Assembly (NCBI GenBank): GCA_963575645.1
Contig: OY754471.1
Coordinates: 34,356,401 to 34,420,400, forward strand
DNA length: 64,000 nt
DNA from: Xanthostigma xanthostigma
Lineage: Eukaryota; Arthropoda; Insecta; Raphidioptera; Raphidiidae
Direction of reading: 5' to 3'
Both the position numbers and the translations under genes were made by a program. Shown piece by piece: positions 1 through 9,230 of this stretch. Numbering within the stretch: the stretch's first letter is position 1; every line of letters starts with the position of its first letter. The notes under the pieces are model-generated. The model had not been told where the DNA came from. It searched no databases and saw only the letters and a program-made list of their open reading frames with translations.

Positions 1-515
1 GGTTATGTGATATTTTATAACACTTATGTCATAGGTTATTTTTAAGGTTAGTTAACTCGCAGCTAACGAAAGCCATACTATTTTTACTATTAGGTACTTA
101 CCTACTTTTAAGAAAATATTTATTATAAATCAAATTAATGAGTAAATTTACATACCTATCGACGAAATATCGCTGCACTACAGCTCTATATCCATAAATA
201 CAACATCTAATATCAGTTTTCACTTAGGCGTGACGTCATAAGCGGACACCATTACATCTACGAGCGTTTTCGCGCTTAATTCAAAATAGAAAGATAAAAA
301 TACAATAATTTGCGTTAAAATTTAATTTATTGCTGAAGTGAAATCATGTTTTTTTTCGGGAATAGTATAGATATTAGTCACCTCGAATATGTCGACATAT
401 TCGAGGTGTCAGACATTTTAAATGGTTCATGTTATTTGTAAGAGAACATTATTTTCGCGTTTTTGTTGAAGTTTTTAAGCTATCCAATTAAAAAAACAAA
501 CAGTATCTATTATAT
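1..515. other. Unassigned AT-rich flank with one perfect palindrome
   Basis: No coding region or recognisable repeat is supported here. The only structure I see is the perfect 30-bp palindrome at 379-408, listed separately. Confidence 0.5.
379..408. repeat. Perfect 30-bp palindrome
   Basis: The 15-base half-site CACCTCGAATATGTC is followed with no spacer by its exact reverse complement, centred on GTCGAC. The flanking bases do not continue the symmetry. No element boundary is visible around it. It could be a cruciform-forming site, a dimeric binding site or the fossil joint of an inverted duplication. Confidence 0.9.
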
Positions 516-2456
516 AGCCCAGTGCATTTAGGAATTGACCCAAAAAATTCAGATACATTTTTTCTTTTGTTGCTCATTCGAAAGGGTCTTCGATGGAGAC
601 CTTAACCCTGAATTTGCGCATTCTCCAAATTGCCCCGTCCACCGCCATCTTGGATTCTGTTTTTTTTCTTCAATTGCTCATATCTCGCGGTCTAATAATC
701 CCACAGCAATCGTTCTAGGGTCGTTGGACTCGTTAGGATTTACTCTTTAATTGAATGTCTATCAAGTAAAACTCTTCAATGTACTGGAAAAAAGTTATTA
801 GCGTCCAAAGTTTAAGTTCTTTTCCAAAAGTTCTTGCGCCCGGTTTTTCCGCGCGCATCTCTTTCCAGTGCATCTGACACCCCCACCGACAGTTTACTAT
901 TTAAAGAAGACTCAATTTCCAGTATTTAAAAAAAAAAATCATCCCGATCGGTTGATCCCTCGCCCACCAATCCACGCTCGAAGTTGCGCTATTCATTTTG
1001 TGCTATTTTAAAGCCTCTAATACTCGCACTTCGCGCTGCATTTCTCGCTTTTGTAACAAATATAATGTAAATTAATTAAGACCAACGACATTTTCGTTAA
1101 ATCTGTGCTAAGAACACGCGGTTTACATTAATTTTTTATTTATAACTCAGATCAATGGTAGAGTATGTGAGTCGGACGACCATGTAAATATTTTGAGCCG
1201 AAACGGGATTACCTCTCCCCCATTTTCGAAGATGCGACAAACGGTGGTGATATTAAAATTTCAGTTTAGAGTTGAGAAACCCTCCAAAACGGCCAAAAAC
1301 CACCCTCAAACGAGGTTAAACGCGCATTACGTTATTACCTTTCCAAAAAAAATGTTTTACCCTTGTTTTTGAGGATGCTGAGCATGGTGCTGGTGTTGAA
1401 AATTGCCGTCGATTCTCACCAACCCCTTCACCTCCCATCTCAAAAACGGGCGAATTTTTTTCATATCACCAGCATAATTGGGTTATCTCCCTGTTTCAGA
1501 GGATTCTTAGATTTGGCCGGCGGAGGGGTTGGTGAAAGTCGAATGCAATTTTCAACAACTCCACCGTGCTCATCATTCTCAAAAACTGCAGGTAAAAAAC
1601 ATTTTTTTCGGACAGGGAATATTGTAATGCGCGTTTAACCCCGTTCGGGGGTGGTTTTTGGCCGTTTTGGGGGGTTGCTCAACCCCAAAGAGAAATTTTA
1701 ATATCACCACCGTGTTCCGCATCCTCGAAAATGGGGGGAGGGTAATCGCGTTCCGGCTCAAAATATTTACATGTTCGTCCGATTCACACACTCTACTATT
1801 GATCCGAGTTATAAATTTAAGTAAAAAATTAATGTAAACCGCGTGTTCTTAGCACAGATTTAACGAATATGTCATTGGTCTTAATTAATTTGCATTATAT
1901 TAGTTACAAAAGCGAGAAATGCAGCGCGAAGCGCGAGTATTAGAGGCTTCAAAATAGCACGAAATGAAGAGCGCAACTTCGAACGTGGATTGGTGGGCGA
2001 GAGATCAACCGATCGGGATAATTTTTTTTTAAATACTGGAAATTGAGTCAACTTTAAATAGTAAACTGTCGGTGGGGGTGTCAGATGCACTGGAAAGAGA
2101 CGCGCGCGGAAAAACCGGGCGCAAGAACTTTTGGAAAAGAACTTAAACTTTGGACGCTAATAACTTTTTTCCAGTACATTGGAGAGTTTTACTTGATAGA
2201 CATTCAATTAAAGAGTAAATCCTAACGAGTTCAACGACCCTAGAACGATTGCTGTGGGATTATTAGAACGCGAGATATGAGCAATTGAAGAAAAAAAACA
2301 AAATCCAATATGGCGGTGGACGGGGCAATTTGGAGAATGCGCAAATTCAGGGTTAAGGTCTCCATCAAACACCCTTTCGAATGAGCATTAAAAGAAAAAA
2401 TGTATCTGACATTTTTGGGTCACACCTAAAAAATATTTCTAAATGCACTGGACTAC
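516..2456. mobile_element. Foldback (long inverted-repeat) element, about 1.94 kb
   Basis: The segment 516-1437 reappears as an imperfect reverse complement at 1515-2456, leaving a spacer of roughly 80 bp. The outer ends match: AGTGCATTTAG near 521 and its complement near 2440. Further matching landmarks include CCGCCATCTTGG / CCAATATGGCGG and the CACCAACCCC / GGGGTTGGTG pair beside the centre. Short ORFs inside it are in low-complexity, frame-shifting sequence and do not look coding. A transcript would fold into a long hairpin. Exact termini and target duplication are uncertain because TATA-rich sequence borders both ends. Confidence 0.8.
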
Positions 2457-3944
2457 TATATAAATTTTTTACATGTCGTCATAACGACATCTTTCGGAAA
2501 ATTTATAGGGAAAACGCCCCAAAAACAAAAAAGTCGTAGAGGAAATAGGTGTCAGACTAGGCCTTATGAGGCCATATACAAAGTTTGGGGAGAGTATTTG
2601 TCAGTAAAATTTTTGCCGACGGACACTGACTATATGTATCTACATTAATAGAACGGAATTTCAAAATCTGTCATCATGCCTATTCGACATAAGCGTACAG
2701 CTTTGAAGCTAAGTAAATTTTGAGGGAATACATTTAATAACATGTTAAGTGTTGTAACAACAGGTTGATCAAAACTTCGTTGCAATACCTATATCTATAC
2801 ACACAATGGTTTTCTAATGTAAATACTATGTTTATTGTTTAATAAAAAGTTTACGGCCACTATGGGGATACATAATATTATAACAGCAATATAGGAAGAC
2901 AAACCCATACACAGAGAAATAAAAACACGGATGCACATTTTGTCTAAATATTTATTTTGTTTTAAAAGGTATAATGCAGATAGGATTTCTGAAAAGCACT
3001 TAGAGATGCCATAAACTGACGTTTAGATAAAAAATAAACATTAAATAACATTTTAACTTCATCTGTAAAGATATGAGATGTTTTTTAATTATATTAACTT
3101 TTGCGCTGCATCACGCTGTTTTGTCAATTAGTGAAAACTATTATTGTCATATTATACAAAAATGTCATGTTTTTATAAAAGTGACGACAAAAAGAAAAGT
3201 AAATAATTAAATTGTTTACTATAAATCCAAGCATTTAACACATTTTTTCCAAAGCACTAAGCGGTACATTGATGTGACTCCGGACTCGTCAAAAATAGCA
3301 TAAATATGTTATACCAACCTATATGAATTTACAAATGCATCTTAAAAATAGAGAAGTTTCACTTCAAAATTCAATATTGGAAGTGAAATGCGTTGACAAT
3401 TAAAACGAAACTTAATTTTTATTTATTTTAAAAAAAAAAAAAAAACACTAAACCGGTAAAATTATAAACTTTTCACGCTAAAAAATGTTTGGCTCTGAGA
3501 GTTAAATATCTAACTGATTCAGTGAAAGAAATTCATACAAATAAGGACACTTAAGAATATTTAGTAAAGGAGTGAATTTTTTTTAACTGGAAAAAAACAT
3601 AAGAAAAGTGAATAATTATTGCTCTGTTAGATAAATTAATTTCATTAATATAACGAATAAGTCGTTTACTGCTCTAGCGAGAGTGAAACTGATCAGAAGT
3701 TAAAACTTTTTAACAACTGGCACGAAAAGAAAATACCGACCGAGTCAAAATGTTTAACTAACTGTAGAAGTAGAAACACTGAACTACTGGAATAAAAATA
3801 CATTATTAACTGACACAGTTAATTCTAATCACTGGAGTTGTTAAACTTAGTCACTTCTTTTTACAAACGTATTTACTTCACTAGTTGATTATTTCAACTG
3901 AAGTTGTTATTATTTTCAACTAGTCCAGTTGCGCTTACCTTCAC
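2457..3944. other. Unassigned AT-rich DNA
   Basis: About 1.5 kb with no convincing ORF. From about 3360 onward it is rich in recurring short words such as AGTGAAA, AACTAGTT and TTCAACTG, suggesting the degraded body of the inverted-repeat element whose inner arm starts at about 3945. I see nothing further. Confidence 0.4.
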
Positions 3945-4040
3945 TACATTATTATTCTGTAACCTCTGTTAGATTTGTACAGCGCTGTTAATTTTTTGTC
4001 ATTTTATAACAAATTTAACATTACAATTAATGTATGTAAT
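3945..4040 (+). repeat. Left arm of an old inverted-repeat element interrupted by the gypsy insertion
   Basis: The sequence up to about 4023 is closely matched, in reverse complement, by 29872-29965 on the far side of the gypsy element. Shared words are ATTCTGTAAC, GATTTNTACAGCG, GTTAATTTTTTGTCATTTT and AACAAATTTAA. Removing the gypsy element and one GTAAT copy restores a hairpin with a loop of about 20 bases. Bases 4036-4040 are the left copy of the GTAAT target duplication. Confidence 0.75.
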
Positions 4041-4727
4041 AAACCCACTATTTTTTTTTTTTATTTATTAATTTATTATTTGATTATATGTTGAAACCGC
4101 TGGGCCCACCCAGTTTCACTAATGGGTTAGATTAAACAAAATAATATAAAATCGATTTAATATTTTAAATAATATATTTAATTACTGAAGTAAGTATACA
4201 AAAATAAAGATATACGAGATACAAAATAATAGTTCCTGGAACTTTCAAGGAGTCGGGCGAGGTGAAGCCTCGCTTGACTCTGAAAAAACAGGAAGCTAAT
4301 TCCAAAAAAAACACCACACCCTGTTGTCAAAGAATTCCGACAGTTATTTTGTCCGTTCTTTGCAAGCAGGTTTTGAATTTAATTAATAAGCCAATTTATC
4401 GTTCCAAAAGAAAGTAAAAATATAAATGAATTACTGATGATTTTAAATAATAGAAAATAATGTATTCTGTTACAAGCAATTCGTGAAGCGACCGGTTTAT
4501 TATAATTCAGTTCAAGAAGTAATTTTTATAAATTTAGAAATTTTAGACAAAAATCTGTAAAAATGGAAATTATATAATAAGTTGAGTTAATTAAGTAATA
4601 ATACCAAAAGTACATTTTTAAAGATGAAATGAGTTGCTTGCGAACAAAATACACTATTGTTAAAAAAAACAGTTATTTAAGTTGAAATAAAGGGAAATTA
4701 ATATTGGAGGCTATGAAAAACGCCTCA
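4041..4727 (-). repeat. 3' LTR of the gypsy element
   Basis: Near-identical to 29185-29871. On the minus strand it begins TGAGGCG and ends GGGTTT. Differences seen are one A/G substitution near 4504 versus 29646, and run-length changes in a T tract and an A tract. It should contain the element's polyadenylation signals. Confidence 0.95.
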
Positions 4728-4740
4728 GCCACCCCCGCGT
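4728..4740 (-). promoter_or_regulatory. Probable polypurine tract beside the 3' LTR
   Basis: On the minus strand, the bases directly before the LTR start TGAGGC read ACGCGGGGGTGGC. This G-rich stretch is in the position where Ty3/gypsy elements prime plus-strand DNA synthesis. It is not a clean purine run, so the assignment is by position. Confidence 0.5.
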
Positions 4741-4754
4741 GACAGAGAACTGCT

Positions 4755-4988
4755 TCAGGCAGCTTCTCGTTGTATGTACGGTTTTAGGTCTTCTATGTGA
4801 CAGCGATATTTGTGGTTGGCATCGTGTTGATCAGCTAGCTCGCATGAGACAGGCGATGTAAATTTTATAATTCGACGTGGTTCGGACCAACGGGCTTGAA
4901 ACTTTCGTACGTCATCCCCCGGAGTAGTTGGTTGGTGGAGACGCTGCAGTACCAACTGGCCGATGTAGAACGGATGCTGACCTGGTCA
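4755..4988 (-). pseudogene. Integrase C-terminal tail of pol, beyond an in-frame TGA
   Basis: The TGA at 4988-4986 (minus strand) ends the long pol ORF. The same frame stays open for about 77 more codons to 4755 and reads like an integrase C-terminal domain: PGDDVRKFQARWSEP, then an RRIIKF block, then IEDLKPY near the end. The simplest reading is a nonsense mutation in pol, with this as the severed tail. A natural pol terminus at the TGA is less likely because the tail keeps coding character. Confidence 0.7.
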
Positions 4989-7037
4989 GTGGCGGTCGTA
5001 ATATTTGCGAATTTTACCATGGTTTTTCTCCAAAGCGGTGCGTACTCTCTCGACGTCGACTCTTCCATCGTCTACAAAACTTGAAAGATCCCATTTTAGA
5101 TCTAGCGGCTGCTTAAGTTCGCGGCCAAGGAACACCGATGCCGGGGACGTGTTTGTGGCCTCACTAGTCGTAGAATTGTGAGAGTAAGCCACGAACGATG
5201 TGAATTTGTCCCATTGTTTATGTGAACTGCCATACTCTTTTAACAATATCGACAATCCGGCTTTGATATCTCGGTTGGCGCGTTCGACGACGTTGCTGCT
5301 AGGTCTGTATGGAGATGTGAAGACTTGACTTATGCCCCATTGTAAACACATGTAGCGGAAAGTTGCACTTTTGAAACAAGTGGCGTTGTCAGAAGCGAGC
5401 GTTCTTGGTGGTCCATATTTCGTCCAGACGGCGCTTAGCTTCTGGATTGTGGCGGCTGAACTGGTACGTTTGACTGGTATGATTTCCAGCCACTTGCTGA
5501 AGCCATCGATGACGACAAGTGCGTAGCGACACCCGGTGCTGGTGATAGTCAGAGGTCCGATGTGGTCGATGTAGACTCGCTCCCAAACATTTCTGGGCAA
5601 GGTTGAAGCCAGTGGAGCGGCAATTCGTTGATTGTGCGGCTTACAGCTCTGACAAGAATCACACGAACGCACGTAGTCGCGGACGTCTTTGTATAGTGAG
5701 GCCCACCAGAAGCGGCGAGCGATTTGTCGGTAAGTCCGAGTTATTCCAGGATGCGCACTCGTTTTCGTATCGTGAAAATAAAATATGACCATATTTTGAA
5801 CGGATTTTGGAACAACGACTCTTTTCAATTTGTTTTTGCCAACAAGTCGCACCAACAGGCCGTCGCGTAACTGATAACTTATGACATCATTGTTACCGTT
5901 ATTGATTCGGTCAACGATGAGTTGGCAGTCCGGATCGGAGAGCTGGTGTGTTCGGATTGACACAAACGATTGCGGGACTTCGTCCAGCAGATTGATGGAG
6001 GCTTTTGTTGTATGCATTGCGTTACAGGTTGCGTGATTGTTGTCACCTTGGGCGTCTTCGTCAGCGTACAGTCGACTTAACGCATCAGCGACGACGTTGA
6101 GCTTCCCACGAATGTGTTCGACGTCGTAATTAAAATGAGACAATTTCAGAACCCACCTTCCAATGCGTCCTAGTTGTCGAGGATGTTTCAACAGCCATGT
6201 GAGTGCACAGCTGTCGGTTTGTAGAAGAAATTTTCCGCTCAGTAGGTACTCTTTAAATTTTTCTAGGGCCCACACCACGGCTAAGGCTTCTAATTCGTAG
6301 GTCGAATAGCGTCGTTCTGCATCAGTGAGCTTGCGGCTTGCAAACTGTACCGGATGAAGACCATCGTCGAATTTTTGCAACAGCACTGCGCCAAGAGCTT
6401 CTTGACTAGCGTCCGTTTGGACAATAAATCGTCTTGAGAAGTCAGGATACGTGAGTACAGGAGCACCAGCTAGCTTTCGTTTGATTATTTCGAAGGACTT
6501 CATTTCATCAGGTCCCATATGGAAGCGAACGCCTTTTCTTTTTAATTGATTGAGCGGTGACACAATAAGCGAAAAATTCTCAATAAATCGAGAAAAAAAT
6601 GATGCCATGCCAAGAAACTGACGAAGCTGTTTAAGATTTCTTGGAGCAGGAAGTTCATTGATTGCAGTGACTTTGCCTGGATCTACATGGACGCCTGAGC
6701 CGGAGATTACGTGGCCCAGAAACTTGATACGATGTCGACATAACTGCATCTTGTCCGGATTGACAGTGAACCCAGCGCGTCTAAGCCTACTGAAGACGGT
6801 GTTCAGATGTTCAAGATGCTCTTTGAAACTTGAACTGTGGACCAGTATGTCGTCAAAGTACGGTATGCAGCATTTATAGCGTAGATCCGAGAATATCTGA
6901 AACATAATGCGATTTAAAGCTTGTGGACTAACACTAAGACCAAACGGGACTTGACGGAATTGATATTGAGAGGTTGGAGTGACAAACGCGGTATATTTTT
7001 TTGCTTTCAGAAGACAGAGGAATTTGGTAAAAGGCAC
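4986..7037 (-). CDS. pol: gypsy Pol: reverse transcriptase (C-terminal part), RNase H, integrase
   Basis: This 683-codon frame carries most of the replication enzymes. Order: RT palm with the YFDD active-site box (IPYFDDILV, residue about 60) and the RT thumb; an RNase H region with TDAS and ELEALAVVWAL; an integrase zinc-binding segment (HPGITRTYR then CDSCQSC); then the integrase core with D in YIDHIG, D in ASDNA and E in NVVERANRD. The N-terminal part of RT and the protease are in another frame upstream. The two frames overlap at 6934-7037 and are separated by one extra base in the T7 run at 6996-7002 (A7 on the coding strand), so the enzyme is broken there. It is also cut by a TGA before the integrase tail. 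The displayed ATG is not the natural start. Confidence 0.9.
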   Translation of the reverse strand: MPFTKFLCLLKAKKYTAFVTPTSQYQFRQVPFGLSVSPQALNRIMFQIFSDLRYKCCIPYFDDILVHSSSFKEHLEHLNTVFSRLRRAGFTVNPDKMQLCRHRIKFLGHVISGSGVHVDPGKVTAINELPAPRNLKQLRQFLGMASFFSRFIENFSLIVSPLNQLKRKGVRFHMGPDEMKSFEIIKRKLAGAPVLTYPDFSRRFIVQTDASQEALGAVLLQKFDDGLHPVQFASRKLTDAERRYSTYELEALAVVWALEKFKEYLLSGKFLLQTDSCALTWLLKHPRQLGRIGRWVLKLSHFNYDVEHIRGKLNVVADALSRLYADEDAQGDNNHATCNAMHTTKASINLLDEVPQSFVSIRTHQLSDPDCQLIVDRINNGNNDVISYQLRDGLLVRLVGKNKLKRVVVPKSVQNMVIFYFHDTKTSAHPGITRTYRQIARRFWWASLYKDVRDYVRSCDSCQSCKPHNQRIAAPLASTLPRNVWERVYIDHIGPLTITSTGCRYALVVIDGFSKWLEIIPVKRTSSAATIQKLSAVWTKYGPPRTLASDNATCFKSATFRYMCLQWGISQVFTSPYRPSSNVVERANRDIKAGLSILLKEYGSSHKQWDKFTSFVAYSHNSTTSEATNTSPASVFLGRELKQPLDLKWDLSSFVDDGRVDVERVRTALEKNHGKIRKYYDRH

Positions 7038-7971
7038 TGGCTAAGTCTATAGATGAAAATATTCTGGATCCATGAAGACTTTGAAAGACGGCGTCCATGT
7101 TCGGAGACGGAAATGCGTCGAAGACAACTTTTGAATTTAAGTGTCTGTAGTCAATGACGAGTCTATTACTTCCATCTTTTTTGGGTACGAAGAACGCTGG
7201 AGCCCCATAAGGACTACATGATTTTTCTATGACTCCTTGGTCAAATAGTTTTTGAATATGGTCGTCCATCTCTCGAGCTCTGATTGGATTCATCGGATAT
7301 GGACTACGACGGACTGGAATATTGTCTTTCATATGTATCGTATAAGTATAATCGTTCGCTCGACCCAGGATGTTCTTGGTAATTACGTCGTTGTAGGAAG
7401 TCAACAATTCATTTAGTTGAGACTGTTGAGTATCGGAGAGTTCAGCGTTAATCGATAAGTCATCTCGGATGCTGAACACTTTAGCACTTCGCGAGTCCGA
7501 AGTAAATGGAACTGCAACTTCAGGCTTGAAGTCGAATTTCACCTCAAATCTTGAAAAGTCAAGTTGAGCTTTAAGTTGACGAAGTGTATTAACGCCAATG
7601 ATAATGTCGTGCGAAAGATTAGGTAGAACGATCAACGAAATGTTCCAAGAAAATTCTTTGATTTTGATATGACACTTGAGACGATGTTTGACAGATGTAC
7701 AGTGGCCGTCAGCTAAGGTTATCCGAGTTGCTTCAGGTATCATCTTACCAAACTTTAATGTACTAATGGTGTTAGCAACTTTCTTGGAAATAACAGAATG
7801 CGTAGCTCCTGAGTCTAGGAGAGCCTCGAAAACCAAATGGCCAATAGACAGTTTAATTATAGGTAACGTTGTATTTGATGTTGATTGTTTTAAAAATTTA
7901 ATGACTGGATATTTACAGTGACTATGCGGGTATCTTGATGACGGTTGGCTGGTTATTTCATAATTATTCAG
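6934..7971 (-). CDS. pol: gypsy Pol N-terminal part: aspartic protease and start of reverse transcriptase
   Basis: The open frame starts at the end of gag in the -1 frame; there is no need for its own ATG. It contains a retroviral-type protease active site (LLDSGATHS, around 7800) that matures Gag-Pol, and a DIIIG motif further on. The RT fingers and palm follow: LFDQGVIEKS, then PYGAPAFFVPKKDG, RLVIDYRHLN and SIDLASAFYQIPL, holding the first catalytic Asp. The frame fails shortly after at the A7 homopolymer (6996-7002); the rest of RT is one base out of frame. Entry from gag is explained by the slippery site at 7971-7977. No CCHC zinc knuckle is visible between gag and protease. Confidence 0.85.
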   Translation of the reverse strand: MNNYEITSQPSSRYPHSHCKYPVIKFLKQSTSNTTLPIIKLSIGHLVFEALLDSGATHSVISKKVANTISTLKFGKMIPEATRITLADGHCTSVKHRLKCHIKIKEFSWNISLIVLPNLSHDIIIGVNTLRQLKAQLDFSRFEVKFDFKPEVAVPFTSDSRSAKVFSIRDDLSINAELSDTQQSQLNELLTSYNDVITKNILGRANDYTYTIHMKDNIPVRRSPYPMNPIRAREMDDHIQKLFDQGVIEKSCSPYGAPAFFVPKKDGSNRLVIDYRHLNSKVVFDAFPSPNMDAVFQSLHGSRIFSSIDLASAFYQIPLSSESKKIYRVCHSNLSISIPSSPVWS

Positions 7972-7979
7972 TTTTTTGA
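7968..7979 (-). promoter_or_regulatory. Gag-Pol -1 ribosomal frameshift site
   Basis: On the minus strand the end of gag reads TCA AAA AAC TGA. A AAA AAC (7977-7971) is the classical retroviral slippery heptamer, directly before the stop codon. Moving back one base enters exactly the frame that runs into the protease. I have not folded the downstream RNA, so any stimulatory structure is not shown. Confidence 0.8.
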
Positions 7980-8745
7980 CGGCTTGGATTTAGTAAATTT
8001 ATTTGCTTCAGCTTCAGAATGAATTCGATCTCTTCTTAAAACTTGAGCATATTCTCTTGCCAGTATGTCGAGCTCAATGAAATTGGTTGGAATAGTGCGA
8101 AGTCGACAAAAATCGTACGTTGTTTTGTTGAGTCTTGCCCAAATATTGACAATAATTTCTTGTTCCGCTAGTGATGAATTAAGAACACGTGCTTTTCGAC
8201 GAATGTCTACCACGTAATCGTCAAATTGTTCATTTGAACCTTGCCATCTCTCTATAAGTGAAGCAGTGTACAGTGTTTTATCAACTGGCGTCAAGAAACG
8301 TTCGAGTATTTGTATTTTTAAATCACTCCAGGATTCAACATGATGAGCGACTTCAGAGAACCATTCCAGAAAATTGCCTTGACATAACGATATCAACTGG
8401 AAAATCAACGGCTTTTCTTTAACTAGCTTCTTGTCGACAACTCGTTCTACTTCTTCAATAAAGCGAAGTATGACGTCTAAATTTTTCCCGTCACAAATCG
8501 GTACTGATTTCAATAATTCAGATATATCAATGCCCATTTTAATTGGTATAGGCGTTAAACTTGCGGTCTGATTACGATTTTCAGTATTACTGCGATTCAT
8601 AGCTTGCATTTGGGTTTGTAATACCAATAGTTGTTCTTGTATGCTGCGTTCCTTGATGACTTGACTCACATTTTGCGATAGCGAATTTAAACCCGTAGAC
8701 AGGTCGCTTAATGTTTGCTGTGACTTCATATTTAATTCAGTTTGA
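7968..8745 (-). pseudogene. gag: gag, 3' part (split by the Polinton)
   Basis: This is the C-terminal three quarters of the Ty3/gypsy structural protein. It has the usual gag layout: helical N-terminal stretch, then a capsid-like region with WFSEVAHHVESWSDLK, LERFLTP, RWQGSNEQFDDYV and ARVLNSSLAEQ. There is no CCHC knuckle at the C-terminus. It ends at the TGA at 7970-7968 beside the slippery site. The ATG at 8771 lies in Polinton DNA and is accidental; the real N-terminus is 20 kb away at 28787-29049. The reading frame is preserved across the insertion once the 6-bp duplication is discounted, so gag was intact when the Polinton arrived. Confidence 0.88.
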
Positions 8746-8751
8746 GTCTTC
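8746..8751. repeat. Polinton target-site duplication, left copy
   Basis: GTCTTC directly before the left terminal repeat. The same six bases stand directly after the right terminal repeat at 28787-28792. Six-bp duplications are the Maverick/Polinton hallmark. Confidence 0.95.
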
Positions 8752-9230
8752 AGTAGTTCTTTTATGGGCATTCAGATTCACCCTTACACCCTGCCTGGAA
8801 AATGCATTTTCCGACAGTTTTCCAAAAGAGGAAAAAAAATTTTCCGGGTCGAGTTTGGGCTCAAATGAAAGAGGGGGATCAGACGACCACGCCCATGGCG
8901 TCCAATCGGTCGGCAGAGGTTCCGTTCTCGAGACGGGTGGGGGTACCCTTTCCCTATGAAAATTTCCAGCGTCGAGTGGGGCGTCTAATTAAACTAGAGC
9001 ACGCCCCCAACACGTCTGCGTCGTCCAATCGCTCGTCAGACGTCCCGTTCTCGAGACGGGTGGGGGTCCCTTTGCAAAAAAAATTTTTTCACAGTCGAGT
9101 GACGTCTCTAACCAAACAGCATGGCCGCGGGAACACGCCTACATGCTGCGTTCGACCCCGGCTCGCTTCGTTCTCCGAGCAGGGAGGGGACTGGGGGCTT
9201 GTTAATATTTTACAAGGGGGCTTGCATGCG
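8752..9230 (+). repeat. Polinton left terminal inverted repeat (479 bp)
   Basis: Matches the reverse complement of 28308-28786 over its whole length. Differences seen: a 4-base block at 8767-8770 and two single substitutions near 9022 and 9062. Inside are about 2.5 copies of a 123-bp unit (about 8843-9150), recognised by TCCAATCG at 8901 and 9024 followed by GTTCTCGAGACGGGTGGGGG. Open frames across it, on either end of the element, are chance products of this repeat. Confidence 0.95.
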
